Origin: Streptomyces sp. RB17
GTDB taxonomy: Bacteria > Actinomycetota > Actinomycetes > Streptomycetales > Streptomycetaceae
Direction of reading: 5' to 3'
Assembly (NCBI RefSeq): GCF_009604455.1
Contig: NZ_WEGL01000009.1
Coordinates: forward strand, 186,001-250,000
DNA: 64,000 nt
The notes under the pieces are model-generated. The model saw only the letters and a program-made list of their open reading frames with translations, was not told the DNA's origin and did no database searches. Positions within the stretch are counted from its first letter, which is position 1. Every line of letters begins with the position of its first letter. Positions 50,535 to 58,379 of the stretch are shown here, one piece after another. Position numbers and translations under genes: made by a program.

Positions 50535-52763
50535 ATGACCACCGAGGCGCGCCACGCTCCCATCCCCCCACGCCCCTCGACTCCGCCGCGCCCGTCCACC
50601 CCGCCCGAGGACCCCGACGACGAACCGTCGGTCTTCACGCCACGCGCCACCCGCCCGGCCACCGGGGGTGCGGCAGTCGAGGACGGCGCCTCTTCGGGTA
50701 CCGCACCGGCCGGCGGCTCCGTACGCGAGGGCCGGCCTTCGGTGTCGTCCGCCGGAACCGAAGACCGGGCTCCGGGCCGGGGCTTCGCGGGCGCCGCGAA
50801 CGACTCGCGCTCTGGTGGGCGGTCTGCTGGTGACGGCTTGCCCTTCGCGGGGCGGCCCGCCGGTGACGGCTCGCCCATTGCCGGGCAGTCCGCCGCCGGT
50901 GATTCGCGCTCTGGTGGACGATCCGTCGCCGACGGCTCGCTGTCCGGCGAGGGCGCCGTGCCGGACGGCCGGACGTCCCCCGAAGGCTCCGGCCCTCGTG
51001 CCGGGCAAGGGAATCGGACCCTGGGGCCGCGCCCTGTCGTGCCCTCGGCCGGTGCACCCGTGACCCCGCCTCCGCCGCCGGCCTCGGCGCGGTTCCCCGA
51101 CGCGCCGCCGAGCACCGGAGCCGCGGCGCGCCGCGCCGACCGGGAGCCCCAGCGGACGGGCGCCCCCGCGGAGACCCCCGCCGAGACGACGGCCAGGCTC
51201 CGCCCGGTCACCGGGCCGGAGGCGACAGCGCCGTCCCGCCCGTTCACCGGGCCGGAGGCGACAGCGCCGTCCCGCCCGGTCACCGGGTCGGAGAGGACAG
51301 CCCCGTCTCGCCCGTTCACCTCGCCGGAGGCGACCGCCCCGTCCCGCCCGGTCACCGGGTCGGAGAGGACAGCCCCGTCTCGCCCGTTCACCTCGCCGGA
51401 GGCGACCGCCCCGTCCCGCCCGGTCACTGCGTCGGAATCGACTCCTCCCGCCCGCCCGTTCACCACGTCGGAGAGGACAGCCCCGTCCCGGCCGTTCACC
51501 GGGGCGGAGGCGGCAGCGCCGTCCCGGCCGTTCAGCGCGCCGGATGCGACTCCTCCCGCCCGCCCGTTCACCGCGCCGGAGGCGACAGCCCCATCCCGCC
51601 CGTTCACGGGAGCGGAGGCGACTCCTCCCGCCCGCCCGTTCACCGCGCCGGAGGCGACGCCCTCCGTCCGCCCGGTCACCGCGGCGGAGACCACGGCGCG
51701 GCTCCGGCCGATCACCGGGGCCCCGAAGGAACAGCGTTCCGGAGCCGTGCCCGCCCCAGGGGCCGGTCCCGGGCGTCCCTCCGGCGGGCCGCGCGGCGAG
51801 GGCCCTACCGCCTCCGGGTCCGCGTCCGGGGTGTCCGCCGGGCCGGCGCAGACGGGCGCCTGGAGCCCCATGGCGCCCGCCCGCCCCGTCGGCCCGCCGC
51901 CCGTCGGCGCCGCCGCGCCCGACCCCGCGCTGTCCTGGGGTGCCGTCGCTGCCGCGAGGTCCGTCCGGCCCGCCGGGACGCCCGCGGCGTTCGGTGAGCG
52001 GACGTGGCACCTGGTGGGGCCCCGTACCGCCGCCGCTGCCGCCTGTCTCGTGCTCGGACTCGGTCTCATCGGCGGTGCCGTGACCGGGAGTTGGCTCACC
52101 GACGACGGCGGGGGCGACGCCACCGGCGACCACTTCGCGACCGCCGGGGCGCTCTGGCACAACGTGCCCGTCGACCAGCTGTTCCCGGCGACCGTCCAGG
52201 GCACCGGCGCCGGCCCCGGCGGCGCCGACCGCACCTGGACCAGGATCGCCGTGGCCCCGGACACCGGCTGCGCGCACGCCTTCGACCCGCTGCTGCAGAA
52301 GGTGCTCGCCCCGGTCGGCTGCCAGCGGCTCCTGCGCGCCACCTACACCGACGCCACCCAGAGCTACGTCACCACCGTCGGCCTGCTGTTCACCAAGGCC
52401 GACCCGGCCGCCATGTCCGCGCTCGCCCACCGCTTCCGCACCGAGCGCCTGGACCGCCGCGCCGACCTGATGCCCCGGCCCTACGCCGCCAAGGGCACCG
52501 CCGCGGCCGGCTTCGGCGACAAGCAGCGCGCCTCCTGGACCATCTCCGTCCTCACCGACGCCCCCGTCGTCGTCTACGCCGTCTCCGGCTGGGCCGACGG
52601 CCGCGGCGTCGACACGCCCCAGCCCGCCGCCGACGCCGTCAGCGCCGGCGCCACCACCGCACCGGCCCAGGCTGGGCTCGGCAACGAGGCCCAGGGCCTG
52701 GCCGACCGCGTCGAACGGCGCCTGCGGCAGGACATCGGCACGGCCACGGAGAAACCTTCATGA
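50535..52763 (+). CDS. Large single-pass membrane protein with 12-residue tandem repeats
   Basis: A 742-residue protein I cannot assign to a family. Residues 1-220 are Pro/Ser/Gly-rich and likely disordered. Residues 223-390 are 14 tandem 12-residue units of the type RPFTGPEATAPS. Another disordered stretch leads to one membrane segment near residue 500 (TAAAAACLVLGLGLIGGAVT). The last 220 residues are a globular, probably extracytoplasmic domain with two Cys (TGCAHAF, VGCQRLL). The cytoplasmic side would then be the repeat region. It overlaps the start of the subtilisin gene by 4 bp, so the two products are made together. ATG 50535 follows GAAACGGGGGG. Confidence 0.8.
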   Translation: MTTEARHAPIPPRPSTPPRPSTPPEDPDDEPSVFTPRATRPATGGAAVEDGASSGTAPAGGSVREGRPSVSSAGTEDRAPGRGFAGAANDSRSGGRSAGDGLPFAGRPAGDGSPIAGQSAAGDSRSGGRSVADGSLSGEGAVPDGRTSPEGSGPRAGQGNRTLGPRPVVPSAGAPVTPPPPPASARFPDAPPSTGAAARRADREPQRTGAPAETPAETTARLRPVTGPEATAPSRPFTGPEATAPSRPVTGSERTAPSRPFTSPEATAPSRPVTGSERTAPSRPFTSPEATAPSRPVTASESTPPARPFTTSERTAPSRPFTGAEAAAPSRPFSAPDATPPARPFTAPEATAPSRPFTGAEATPPARPFTAPEATPSVRPVTAAETTARLRPITGAPKEQRSGAVPAPGAGPGRPSGGPRGEGPTASGSASGVSAGPAQTGAWSPMAPARPVGPPPVGAAAPDPALSWGAVAAARSVRPAGTPAAFGERTWHLVGPRTAAAAACLVLGLGLIGGAVTGSWLTDDGGGDATGDHFATAGALWHNVPVDQLFPATVQGTGAGPGGADRTWTRIAVAPDTGCAHAFDPLLQKVLAPVGCQRLLRATYTDATQSYVTTVGLLFTKADPAAMSALAHRFRTERLDRRADLMPRPYAAKGTAAAGFGDKQRASWTISVLTDAPVVVYAVSGWADGRGVDTPQPAADAVSAGATTAPAQAGLGNEAQGLADRVERRLRQDIGTATEKPS
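51201..51704 (+). repeat. Fourteen 36-bp in-frame tandem repeats
   Basis: Each 36-bp unit encodes a 12-residue block starting Arg-Pro-(Phe/Val)-Thr and usually ending Ala-Pro-Ser or Pro-Pro-Ala. Units 3-4 and 5-6 are near-identical pairs, which points to recent duplication. A degenerate fifteenth unit (RPITGAPKEQ) follows. Confidence 0.92.
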
Positions 52764-53956
52764 GGCGATCGAGGCGATCGACAGGCGCCCGCCACCGCGT
52801 GGAACCCGCCGGCGCGGCGCTGAGCCTGCTGCTCGCCGGCGCCCTCGCCCTGGCGCCGGCCGCCACGGCCCACGCCGACGGCATCCGTGCCCAGCAGTGG
52901 GGCCTGTCCGCGCTGCACCTGGACGAGGCCTGGCGGACCACCAAGGGCCGGGGCGTCACCGTCGCCGTCCTGGACACCGGCGTCGAGGCCGACCACCCGG
53001 ACCTCGCCGGCAACGTCCTGCCCGCCAAGGACATGATCGGCTTCGGCGCCGAGCAGGGCGACCGCGACTGGGCCCGGCACGGCACCGCCATGGCCGGCAT
53101 CATCGCCGGGCACGGCCACGGCCCGGGCGACAGCGCGGGTGTCATGGGCGTCGCTCCGCAGGCGAAGATCCTGCCCGTTCGCGTGATCCTGGAGGACGGC
53201 GACCCCGCCCGCGCCAAGGCCCGTACCAGCCGTGGCAACGCCCTCGCCGACGGCATCCGCTGGGCCGCCGACCACGGCGCCGACGTCATCAACCTCTCCC
53301 TCGGCGACGACTCCGACTCCGCACACCCCGAGCCCAGCGAGGACGAGGCCGTGCAGTACGCCCTGAGGAAGGGGGTGGTGGTCGTCGCCTCCGCGGGCAA
53401 CGGCGGGGACAAGGGCGACCACGTCTCCTACCCGGCCGCCTACCCCGGCGTCATCGCCGCGACCGCCGTCGACCGCTACGGCACCCGCGCCTCCTTCTCC
53501 ACCCGCCGCTGGTACGCCGCGGTCAGCGCACCGGGCGTCGACGTGGTCATCGCCGACCCCGACCACAAGTACTACGAGGGCTGGGGCACCTCGGCCGCCT
53601 CCGCCTTCGTCTCCGGCGCGGCGGCGCTCGTCAAGGCCGCCCACCCGGACCTGAGCCCGGCGCAGATCAAGAAGCTCCTGGAGGACACCGCCCGGGACGT
53701 GCCGGCCGGCGGCCGGGACGACTCCCGTGGCTTCGGCATGATCGACCCGGCGGCGGCGCTGCGGGCGGCCGACCGGCTCCGACCGCAGAGCCTGCGCGCG
53801 GCGTCGTACGGGAAGAAGTACTTCGGCGCGGGGCCGGACGCCCCCAGTGCCACGTCCTCGACCGCCGACTGGGCGGGCCCCCTGGCCGGCGGCACCGGCG
53901 GGGTCCTGCTGGTGGCGGGCGTCGTGCTGTGGCGGGGGCGCAGGCAGCGGCACTGA
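52760..53956 (+). CDS. Subtilisin-like serine protease, mycosin-like topology
   Basis: A 398-residue S8-family protease. An N-terminal signal peptide (about 1-40, ALSLLLAGALALAPAATAHA) precedes the catalytic domain with Asp in VAVLDTGVEADHPDL near residue 73, His in ARHGTAMAGIIAG near 112 and Ser in GTSAASAFVSGAAAL near 277. A linker and one C-terminal membrane helix (LAGGTGGVLLVAGVVLWRGR) anchor it to the outer face. This is the topology of mycosins of type VII secretion, but no other ESX component is visible here. ATG 52760 overlaps the repeat-protein stop (ATGA). Confidence 0.9.
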   Translation: MRRSRRSTGARHRVEPAGAALSLLLAGALALAPAATAHADGIRAQQWGLSALHLDEAWRTTKGRGVTVAVLDTGVEADHPDLAGNVLPAKDMIGFGAEQGDRDWARHGTAMAGIIAGHGHGPGDSAGVMGVAPQAKILPVRVILEDGDPARAKARTSRGNALADGIRWAADHGADVINLSLGDDSDSAHPEPSEDEAVQYALRKGVVVVASAGNGGDKGDHVSYPAAYPGVIAATAVDRYGTRASFSTRRWYAAVSAPGVDVVIADPDHKYYEGWGTSAASAFVSGAAALVKAAHPDLSPAQIKKLLEDTARDVPAGGRDDSRGFGMIDPAAALRAADRLRPQSLRAASYGKKYFGAGPDAPSATSSTADWAGPLAGGTGGVLLVAGVVLWRGRRQRH

Positions 53957-53977
53957 CGGCGGCGGGCGGCGGCCGGC

Positions 53978-54046
53978 CGGCGATGCCCATCCGGTGCGAC
54001 GGGCGATGGCCACCTGGTGCGACCGGCGATGTCCGCCCGGTGCCGC
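53978..54046. repeat. Three tandem 23-bp imperfect repeats
   Basis: 53978-54000, 54001-54023 and 54024-54046 are three adjacent 23-bp units of the form SGGCGATGNCCNYCYGGTGCGAC. They fill the gap between the subtilisin stop and the end of the convergent beta-lactamase-fold gene. The third unit stops 8 bp before that gene's stop codon. Confidence 0.85.
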
Positions 54047-54053
54047 AGCCGGA

Positions 54054-55013
54054 TCATCCACCGGCGAACGCCGACACCGCCGCCTTCGCCGCCGCCTCCA
54101 CCAGGGCGATGCCCTCCGCCTGTGTCCGTGTGCCCTCCGACAGCACGGCCACCAGGTAGTCGGTGCCGTCCACGGTGATCCGCCCGATGCTGTTCACGTC
54201 CCACCGGCCCGTCGTACTGCGCGGAAGCCAACCGTTCTTCAGCGCCCAGGAGTTGCCCTCCGCGGCGGCCGACACCCCCCACCGCTGGTCCGCCTCGACC
54301 GACTCCATCAGCCCCTGCACATAGGTCCGGGAGACCGCGCTCAGCCTGGAGCCCTCCCCGAACACCTGCCGGAGCAGGACGAGTTGGTCCGCGGCCGTGG
54401 TCTGCGTCAGCCCCCACAGCTCACCCTCGCCGCCCGAGGTCGCGGTCAGCCCGAAGCGTTCGTTCGCCGCGTCCAGGCCGTCCGCCCGCCCGATCGTGTG
54501 CCACAGCGCCGTCGCCGCCGCGTTGTCGCTGTTCTCGATCATCTTCACGGCGTACGCCTTCTCCGCCGCCGTCAGCCCCCGGCCCGCGTCCTGCGCCTGG
54601 AGCAGCAGCGTGGCCAGGATGTCGACCTTCACGATGCTCGCCGTGTCGAAGGCCGCGTCGCCGTACGCGGCGCTCTCCCCGGAGTCCACCGCCAGCACCG
54701 CCGCCGACACCCGCGCCCCCGACGGCACGCTCACCGCTGTCATCGCCTTGCCCAGCAGCGCTGTCCGGTCCACCGCCGGCTCCGTCACGGGTTCCACCGA
54801 GGCCTCCTCCTCGCCCGCCCCGGCCGAGGAGGAGGCCGAGGGCGTCGCCGCCGACGATACGGCCGCCGTCCCCGCGTGCGCCCGCGCCTTCACATACGCC
54901 GTGCCCCCGGCCGTGACCCCGCCCACGGCGACCACGGCGAGTACGACGGACAGCAGCGGACGGCGCCGTGACGGGCGCGCACGACGGCCACGGCGGGCTC
55001 TGGAGGACTCCAT
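54054..55013 (-). CDS. Secreted serine hydrolase of the class A beta-lactamase fold
   Basis: A 319-residue exported protein. One hydrophobic segment at about 20-42 after an Arg-rich start serves as signal anchor; an Ala/Ser/Glu linker follows. The penicillin-binding motifs are present: Ser-x-x-Lys in FDTASIVKVDIL near residue 125, SDN in MIENSDNAAATAL near 160, and KNG in WALKNGWLP near 258 as the KTG equivalent. I see no clear class A Glu166 region, so it may be a non-hydrolysing relative or act on another ester or amide. It converges on the subtilisin gene. Confidence 0.85.
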   Translation of the reverse strand: MESSRARRGRRARPSRRRPLLSVVLAVVAVGGVTAGGTAYVKARAHAGTAAVSSAATPSASSSAGAGEEEASVEPVTEPAVDRTALLGKAMTAVSVPSGARVSAAVLAVDSGESAAYGDAAFDTASIVKVDILATLLLQAQDAGRGLTAAEKAYAVKMIENSDNAAATALWHTIGRADGLDAANERFGLTATSGGEGELWGLTQTTAADQLVLLRQVFGEGSRLSAVSRTYVQGLMESVEADQRWGVSAAAEGNSWALKNGWLPRSTTGRWDVNSIGRITVDGTDYLVAVLSEGTRTQAEGIALVEAAAKAAVSAFAGG

Positions 55014-55163
55014 GGCCGCGATCCTCGGGGCGCCGACTGTGCGCCCCGTGAGGCGGGCGTGAGATCCAGGTCAGGGAAAGCTGAGATTCCTGTGAAAGCG
55101 ATGACGGCACTGTTTCCGGCCCCGCACAAGGGCAGCAGCTTCCCCCCTATAGGGTCGGTGACC

Positions 55164-55895
55164 GTGGCGAACAAGAACATTCCCGACCCCGGCTTCTCCG
55201 ACGACGACGGCTCCGCCGATCCCCGGCTGAGCGCTGCGCTCGCCGCCTGGGCCGAGCAGCGCAGCGCCCTCGGGCCCGTCCTCGAGGCGCTGAAGGGCGC
55301 GCGTCTGCTCGTCCCGGTCGTCGCCGTGCTCGGTGAGGCCGAGGAGGACGAGAAGGGCTTGCGCCGCGAGAAGACAAGCGACATGGCCGTACCCACCCTG
55401 AAGGCCGGCGACCGCACCGCCCTGCCCGCCTTCACCTCCACCGACTCCCTCGCCCGCTGGGACCCCGCGGCCCGCCCGGTCGCCGTACCCCTGCACCAGG
55501 CGCTGCAGGCCGCCGCCCACGAGAAGGCCGACACGGTCGTGCTGGACCTCGCCGGACCGGTGCCCTTCGAGCTGACCGGTCCGGCGCTGCTCGCCCTCGC
55601 CGAGGGCCGCACCAGCACCGACCCGCTCGCCGACCCTGCCGTGACCGAGGCGGTCCGTACGGTCGTGGCGGCGGAACCCGCCGTACTGCGCGCCCACCTC
55701 GGGCCGGGACAGGCCGACGGCACCCTCGCCCTCGTCCTCGACCCGGCCGCGCCGCCCGCCGAGGCCGCCCGCGCGGTCGCCGAGCGGCTCGCCGCCGACG
55801 AAACACTGAGGGCCCGCCTGGTGCGCGGCCTCGACCTGGCACTGCTGCCGGCCGGGACCACGCCTCCGGGCGAGCCCCTGTACGTGAAGGGATAG
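55164..55895 (+). CDS. SseB-family protein
   Basis: A 243-residue protein with an SseB N-terminal-type domain: LSAALAAWAEQRSALGPVLE, ARLLVPVVAVLGEAEED and TLKAGDRTALPAFTSTDSLARW. The last 80 residues are Ala/Pro-rich with a helical region. SseB-like proteins are common in actinobacteria, with no firm function. GTG 55164 begins MANKNIPDPGF; GTG 55158 and a longer start near 55092 are possible because the Shine-Dalgarno site is weak. Confidence 0.8.
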   Translation: MANKNIPDPGFSDDDGSADPRLSAALAAWAEQRSALGPVLEALKGARLLVPVVAVLGEAEEDEKGLRREKTSDMAVPTLKAGDRTALPAFTSTDSLARWDPAARPVAVPLHQALQAAAHEKADTVVLDLAGPVPFELTGPALLALAEGRTSTDPLADPAVTEAVRTVVAAEPAVLRAHLGPGQADGTLALVLDPAAPPAEAARAVAERLAADETLRARLVRGLDLALLPAGTTPPGEPLYVKG

Positions 55896-55914
55896 CCAGC
55901 CGTAGACGGGACGG

Positions 55915-56280
55915 CTAGCCGTAGACCGGGCCGGTGTACTTCTCGCCCGGCCCCTGCCCCGGCTCGTCCGGGACGATCGACGCCTCGCGGAACGCCAGCT
56001 GCAGCGACTTCAGACCGTCGCGCAGCGGCGCCGCGTGGAAGGAGCTGATCTCCGTGGTGCTCGCGTCCAGCAGGCCGGCGAGCGCGCTGATCAGCTTGCG
56101 GGCCTCGTCCAGGTCCTTGTACTTCTCGCCCTCCTCGCTCAGCCCGAGCTTCACGGCGGCGGCGCTCATCAGGTTGACGGCGACCGTCACGATCACCTCG
56201 ACGGCGGGGACCTCGGCGATGTCCCGGGTCATCGCGTCGAAGTCGGGGTTCTCGGGATTCTCAGGAGGGGTCTCACTCAT
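55915..56280 (-). CDS. DUF1844 protein
   Basis: A 121-residue protein with the DUF1844 core AVNLMSAAAVKLGLSEEGEKY and DLDEARKLISALAGLLDAST near residues 38-80. The first 25 residues are Glu/Pro/Asn-rich. It is conserved next to infC in actinobacteria; function unknown. ATG 56280 is preferred because the family start follows directly. It is divergent from infC. Confidence 0.85.
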   Translation of the reverse strand: MSETPPENPENPDFDAMTRDIAEVPAVEVIVTVAVNLMSAAAVKLGLSEEGEKYKDLDEARKLISALAGLLDASTTEISSFHAAPLRDGLKSLQLAFREASIVPDEPGQGPGEKYTGPVYG

Positions 56281-56680
56281 GCCCCACACGATAGGCGGTG
56301 CCGGATCACGGGTTCTCTCGCGCCTTGTGAGCGGCCTCCGGTTCGCCCTTGTCAAGCGATCCTGCTAATCTGGTTCACGACCGGCCGGGCATGCCCTGCG
56401 TGCAACAGAGCTCCCGGCCCACAAGTGGAGGCTCCGATCTCCCACCTGACCGTCCCTCGGGACGGCGGGTCACCCGGTCAGGCGGCCACCATCGTTCCGT
56501 ACGGACGATGGAGTCGCCCGAAAGCGCGCCCCGCGGCATCGCGGCGGTGCTCCGGTAGTGTGTTGGAGCCCCGCCTGTGATCGTCCGGGGCATTTTTTGT
56601 GCTTCGGCGCGGTTAGGTCTAACGAAAAGACATACGCGGCTGTCCGCCAGACAACCGTGTGGTGCTACCGAGGAGGATCC
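56281..56680 (+). promoter_or_regulatory. Structured 5' leader and attenuator of infC
   Basis: This 400-bp gene-free region contains a series of RNA-like structures: an outer stem CTGACC/GGTCAG (56446-56451 with 56476-56481) enclosing GTCCC/GGGAC; then CCATCGT/ACGATGG (56489-56511); then an intrinsic terminator GCCCCG/CGGGGC (56568-56573 with 56586-56591) followed by six T (56593-56598). TAATCT at 56366-56371 is a candidate -10 for the long transcript. The ribosome-binding site AGGAGG is at 56671-56676. The arrangement fits transcription attenuation of the infC-rpmI-rplT operon. Confidence 0.65.
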
Positions 56681-57355
56681 ATCAGCGCCGAGCCCCGCAT
56701 CAACGACCGGATTCGCGTTCCCGAGGTGCGACTTGTCGGTCCCAGTGGCGAGCAGGTGGGCATCGTCCCCCTGGCCAAGGCACTGGAGCTTGCGCAGGAG
56801 TACGACCTCGACCTGGTCGAGGTCGCGGCGAACGCCCGTCCGCCCGTGTGCAAGCTCATGGACTACGGGAAGTTCAAGTACGAGTCGGCCATGAAGGCCC
56901 GTGAGGCGCGCAAGAACCAGGCGCACACGGTCATCAAGGAGATGAAGCTCCGGCCGAAGATCGACCCGCACGACTATGACACCAAGAAGGGTCACGTCGT
57001 CCGGTTCCTCAAGCAGGGCGACAAGGTCAAGATCACGATCATGTTCCGTGGTCGCGAGCAGTCCCGTCCCGAGCTGGGCTACCGACTGCTGCAGCGGCTC
57101 GCGGAGGACGTCCAGGACCTCGGTTTCGTCGAGTCGAACCCGAAGCAGGACGGCCGAAACATGATCATGGTTCTCGGTCCGCACAAGAAGAAGACCGAGG
57201 CCATGGCCGAGGCTCGCCAGGCGCAGGAGGCCCGCAAGGCGGAGGCGAAGGCCCACCCCGGTCGTTCGCAGAACCCCGCCGAGGCCGAGGCGTCCGACGA
57301 GGCTGAGGTGCCTGCCGAGGCCGAGGCGCCCGCCGAGGAGCCCGCCGAGGCGTGA
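56681..57355 (+). CDS. infC: Translation initiation factor IF-3
   Basis: A 224-residue IF-3. The N-domain starts [19 protein letters not shown] and includes [20 protein letters not shown]; the linker helix [20 protein letters not shown] leads to the C-domain ([20 protein letters not shown]). An Ala/Glu-rich tail of about 45 residues follows. No ATG, GTG or TTG lies at a proper distance after AGGAGG; ATC 56681, 4 nt after it, is the best start. GTG 56657 is in frame, but would make the Shine-Dalgarno sequence part of the coding region. Non-AUG starts are the rule for infC in other bacteria and underlie its autoregulation. Confidence 0.9.
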   Translation: MSAEPRINDRIRVPEVRLVGPSGEQVGIVPLAKALELAQEYDLDLVEVAANARPPVCKLMDYGKFKYESAMKAREARKNQAHTVIKEMKLRPKIDPHDYDTKKGHVVRFLKQGDKVKITIMFRGREQSRPELGYRLLQRLAEDVQDLGFVESNPKQDGRNMIMVLGPHKKKTEAMAEARQAQEARKAEAKAHPGRSQNPAEAEASDEAEVPAEAEAPAEEPAEA

Positions 57356-57469
57356 TCCCGGGGGACAACACGTCCCCAAGGATGTAACCGATACAAGAGA
57401 GCGACGCTCCACCGTGCCCGGTTTCGCGACCGGGCACCGGAGCGCCACCGACGAGGAGATAACGGCGCT

Positions 57470-57664
57470 ATGCCGAAGAACAAGTCGCACAGCGGTGCCA
57501 GCAAGCGCTTCAAGATCACCGGCTCCGGCAAGGTGCTCCGCGAGCGTGCCGGCAAGCGCCACCTGCTCGAGCACAAGTCGTCCCGCGTCACGCGTCGCCT
57601 CACCGGCAACGCCGAGATGGCCCCGGGCGACGCCGCGAAGATCAAGAAGCTTCTCGGCAAGTGA
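57470..57664 (+). CDS. rpmI: 50S ribosomal protein L35
   Basis: A 64-residue basic ribosomal protein with the full L35 signature: [20 protein letters not shown] at the start, then [14 protein letters not shown]. Gene order infC-rpmI-rplT is conserved across bacteria. ATG 57470 follows GAGGAGA. Confidence 0.97.
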   Translation: MPKNKSHSGASKRFKITGSGKVLRERAGKRHLLEHKSSRVTRRLTGNAEMAPGDAAKIKKLLGK

Positions 57665-57769
57665 CGTAGCCGGCGCTCGCCAACCCTGAGCGCCGTACGC
57701 CAACACCGGGACCCAGCCGTTTCCGGGTCGTGTGAAGACCACCACGACCCCGCTACAAGGAGTTAACAA

Positions 57770-58153
57770 GTGGCACGCGTCAAGCGGGCAGTCAACGCCC
57801 ACAAGAAGCGCCGGGCGATCCTCGAGCAGGCCTCCGGCTACCGCGGTCAGCGTTCGCGCCTGTACCGCAAGGCCAAGGAGCAGGTCACCCACTCGCTGGT
57901 CTACAACTACAACGACCGCAAGAAGCGCAAGGGCGACTTCCGTCAGCTGTGGATCCAGCGCATCAACGCCGCTGCCCGCGCCAACGGCATCACCTACAAC
58001 CGCTTCATCCAGGGTCTGAAGGCCGCGAACGTCGAGGTCGACCGCAAGATCCTGGCCGAGCTGGCCGTCAACGACGCGAACGCGTTCGCCGCGCTCGTCG
58101 AGGTCGCGCAGAAGGCGCTGCCGTCGGACGTCAACGCGCCGAAGGCTGCGTGA
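57770..58153 (+). CDS. rplT: 50S ribosomal protein L20
   Basis: A 127-residue protein with the L20 signature: [40 protein letters not shown] and [20 protein letters not shown]. In other bacteria L20 represses its own operon by binding the mRNA; the structured leader upstream of infC is a possible target here, which is inference. GTG 57770 follows AAGGAG. A terminator lies 31 bp after the stop. Confidence 0.97.
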   Translation: MARVKRAVNAHKKRRAILEQASGYRGQRSRLYRKAKEQVTHSLVYNYNDRKKRKGDFRQLWIQRINAAARANGITYNRFIQGLKAANVEVDRKILAELAVNDANAFAALVEVAQKALPSDVNAPKAA

Positions 58154-58184
58154 CGCCGCGCTGGCTCTAGGCCGACGTTCACTG

Positions 58185-58220
58185 GACCCGCAGGCTTTAT
58201 GGCTTGCGGGTCCTGTTGTT
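58185..58220 (+). terminator. Intrinsic terminator after rplT
   Basis: GACCCGCA (58185-58192) pairs with TGCGGGTC (58205-58212), followed by the T-rich CTGTTGTT. It ends the infC-rpmI-rplT operon. Confidence 0.8.
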
Positions 58221-58230
58221 GGCGTCCGTA

Positions 58231-58330
58231 GGGTGCTCGTTCGGCTGCGGGCGCGCCGTGGTTGCTCGCGCCCACGCGGCGGAGCCGCATGTCGATACGG
58301 CCCCGCGCCCCTGGGTCAGCTGCAGTGCCG
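58231..58330. repeat. Probable dispersed Streptomyces intergenic repeat, copy 3
   Basis: The segment between the rplT terminator and the SpoU-family gene contains GGCGGAGCCGCATGTCGATA and CCCCGCGCCCCT, phrases I recall from repeated intergenic blocks of Streptomyces genomes, here in the opposite orientation to the other two copies. The central part differs from them, so the relation is less certain. Confidence 0.4.
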
Positions 58331-58379
58331 CAGGTCAGGAAGCGCTGCACGTCGAAATCTGTTGAAGGTGAAGAAGAGG

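Noticed and set aside
50282-52342. Long open frame on the minus strand across the repeat protein
   Set aside because: It mirrors the high-GC repeat array, has Arg/Gly-rich periodic composition and no recognisable domain; the plus-strand gene has a proper start, membrane helix and coupling to the protease.
52760-53956. Type VII (ESX) secretion locus
   Set aside because: Only a mycosin-like protease is seen. No EccB, EccC, EccD or WXG100 genes occur in the window.
54054-55013. True class A beta-lactamase resistance gene
   Set aside because: SxxK, SDN and KNG are present, but the general-base Glu region is not evident and the chain carries a long linker, so a resistance function is not supported.
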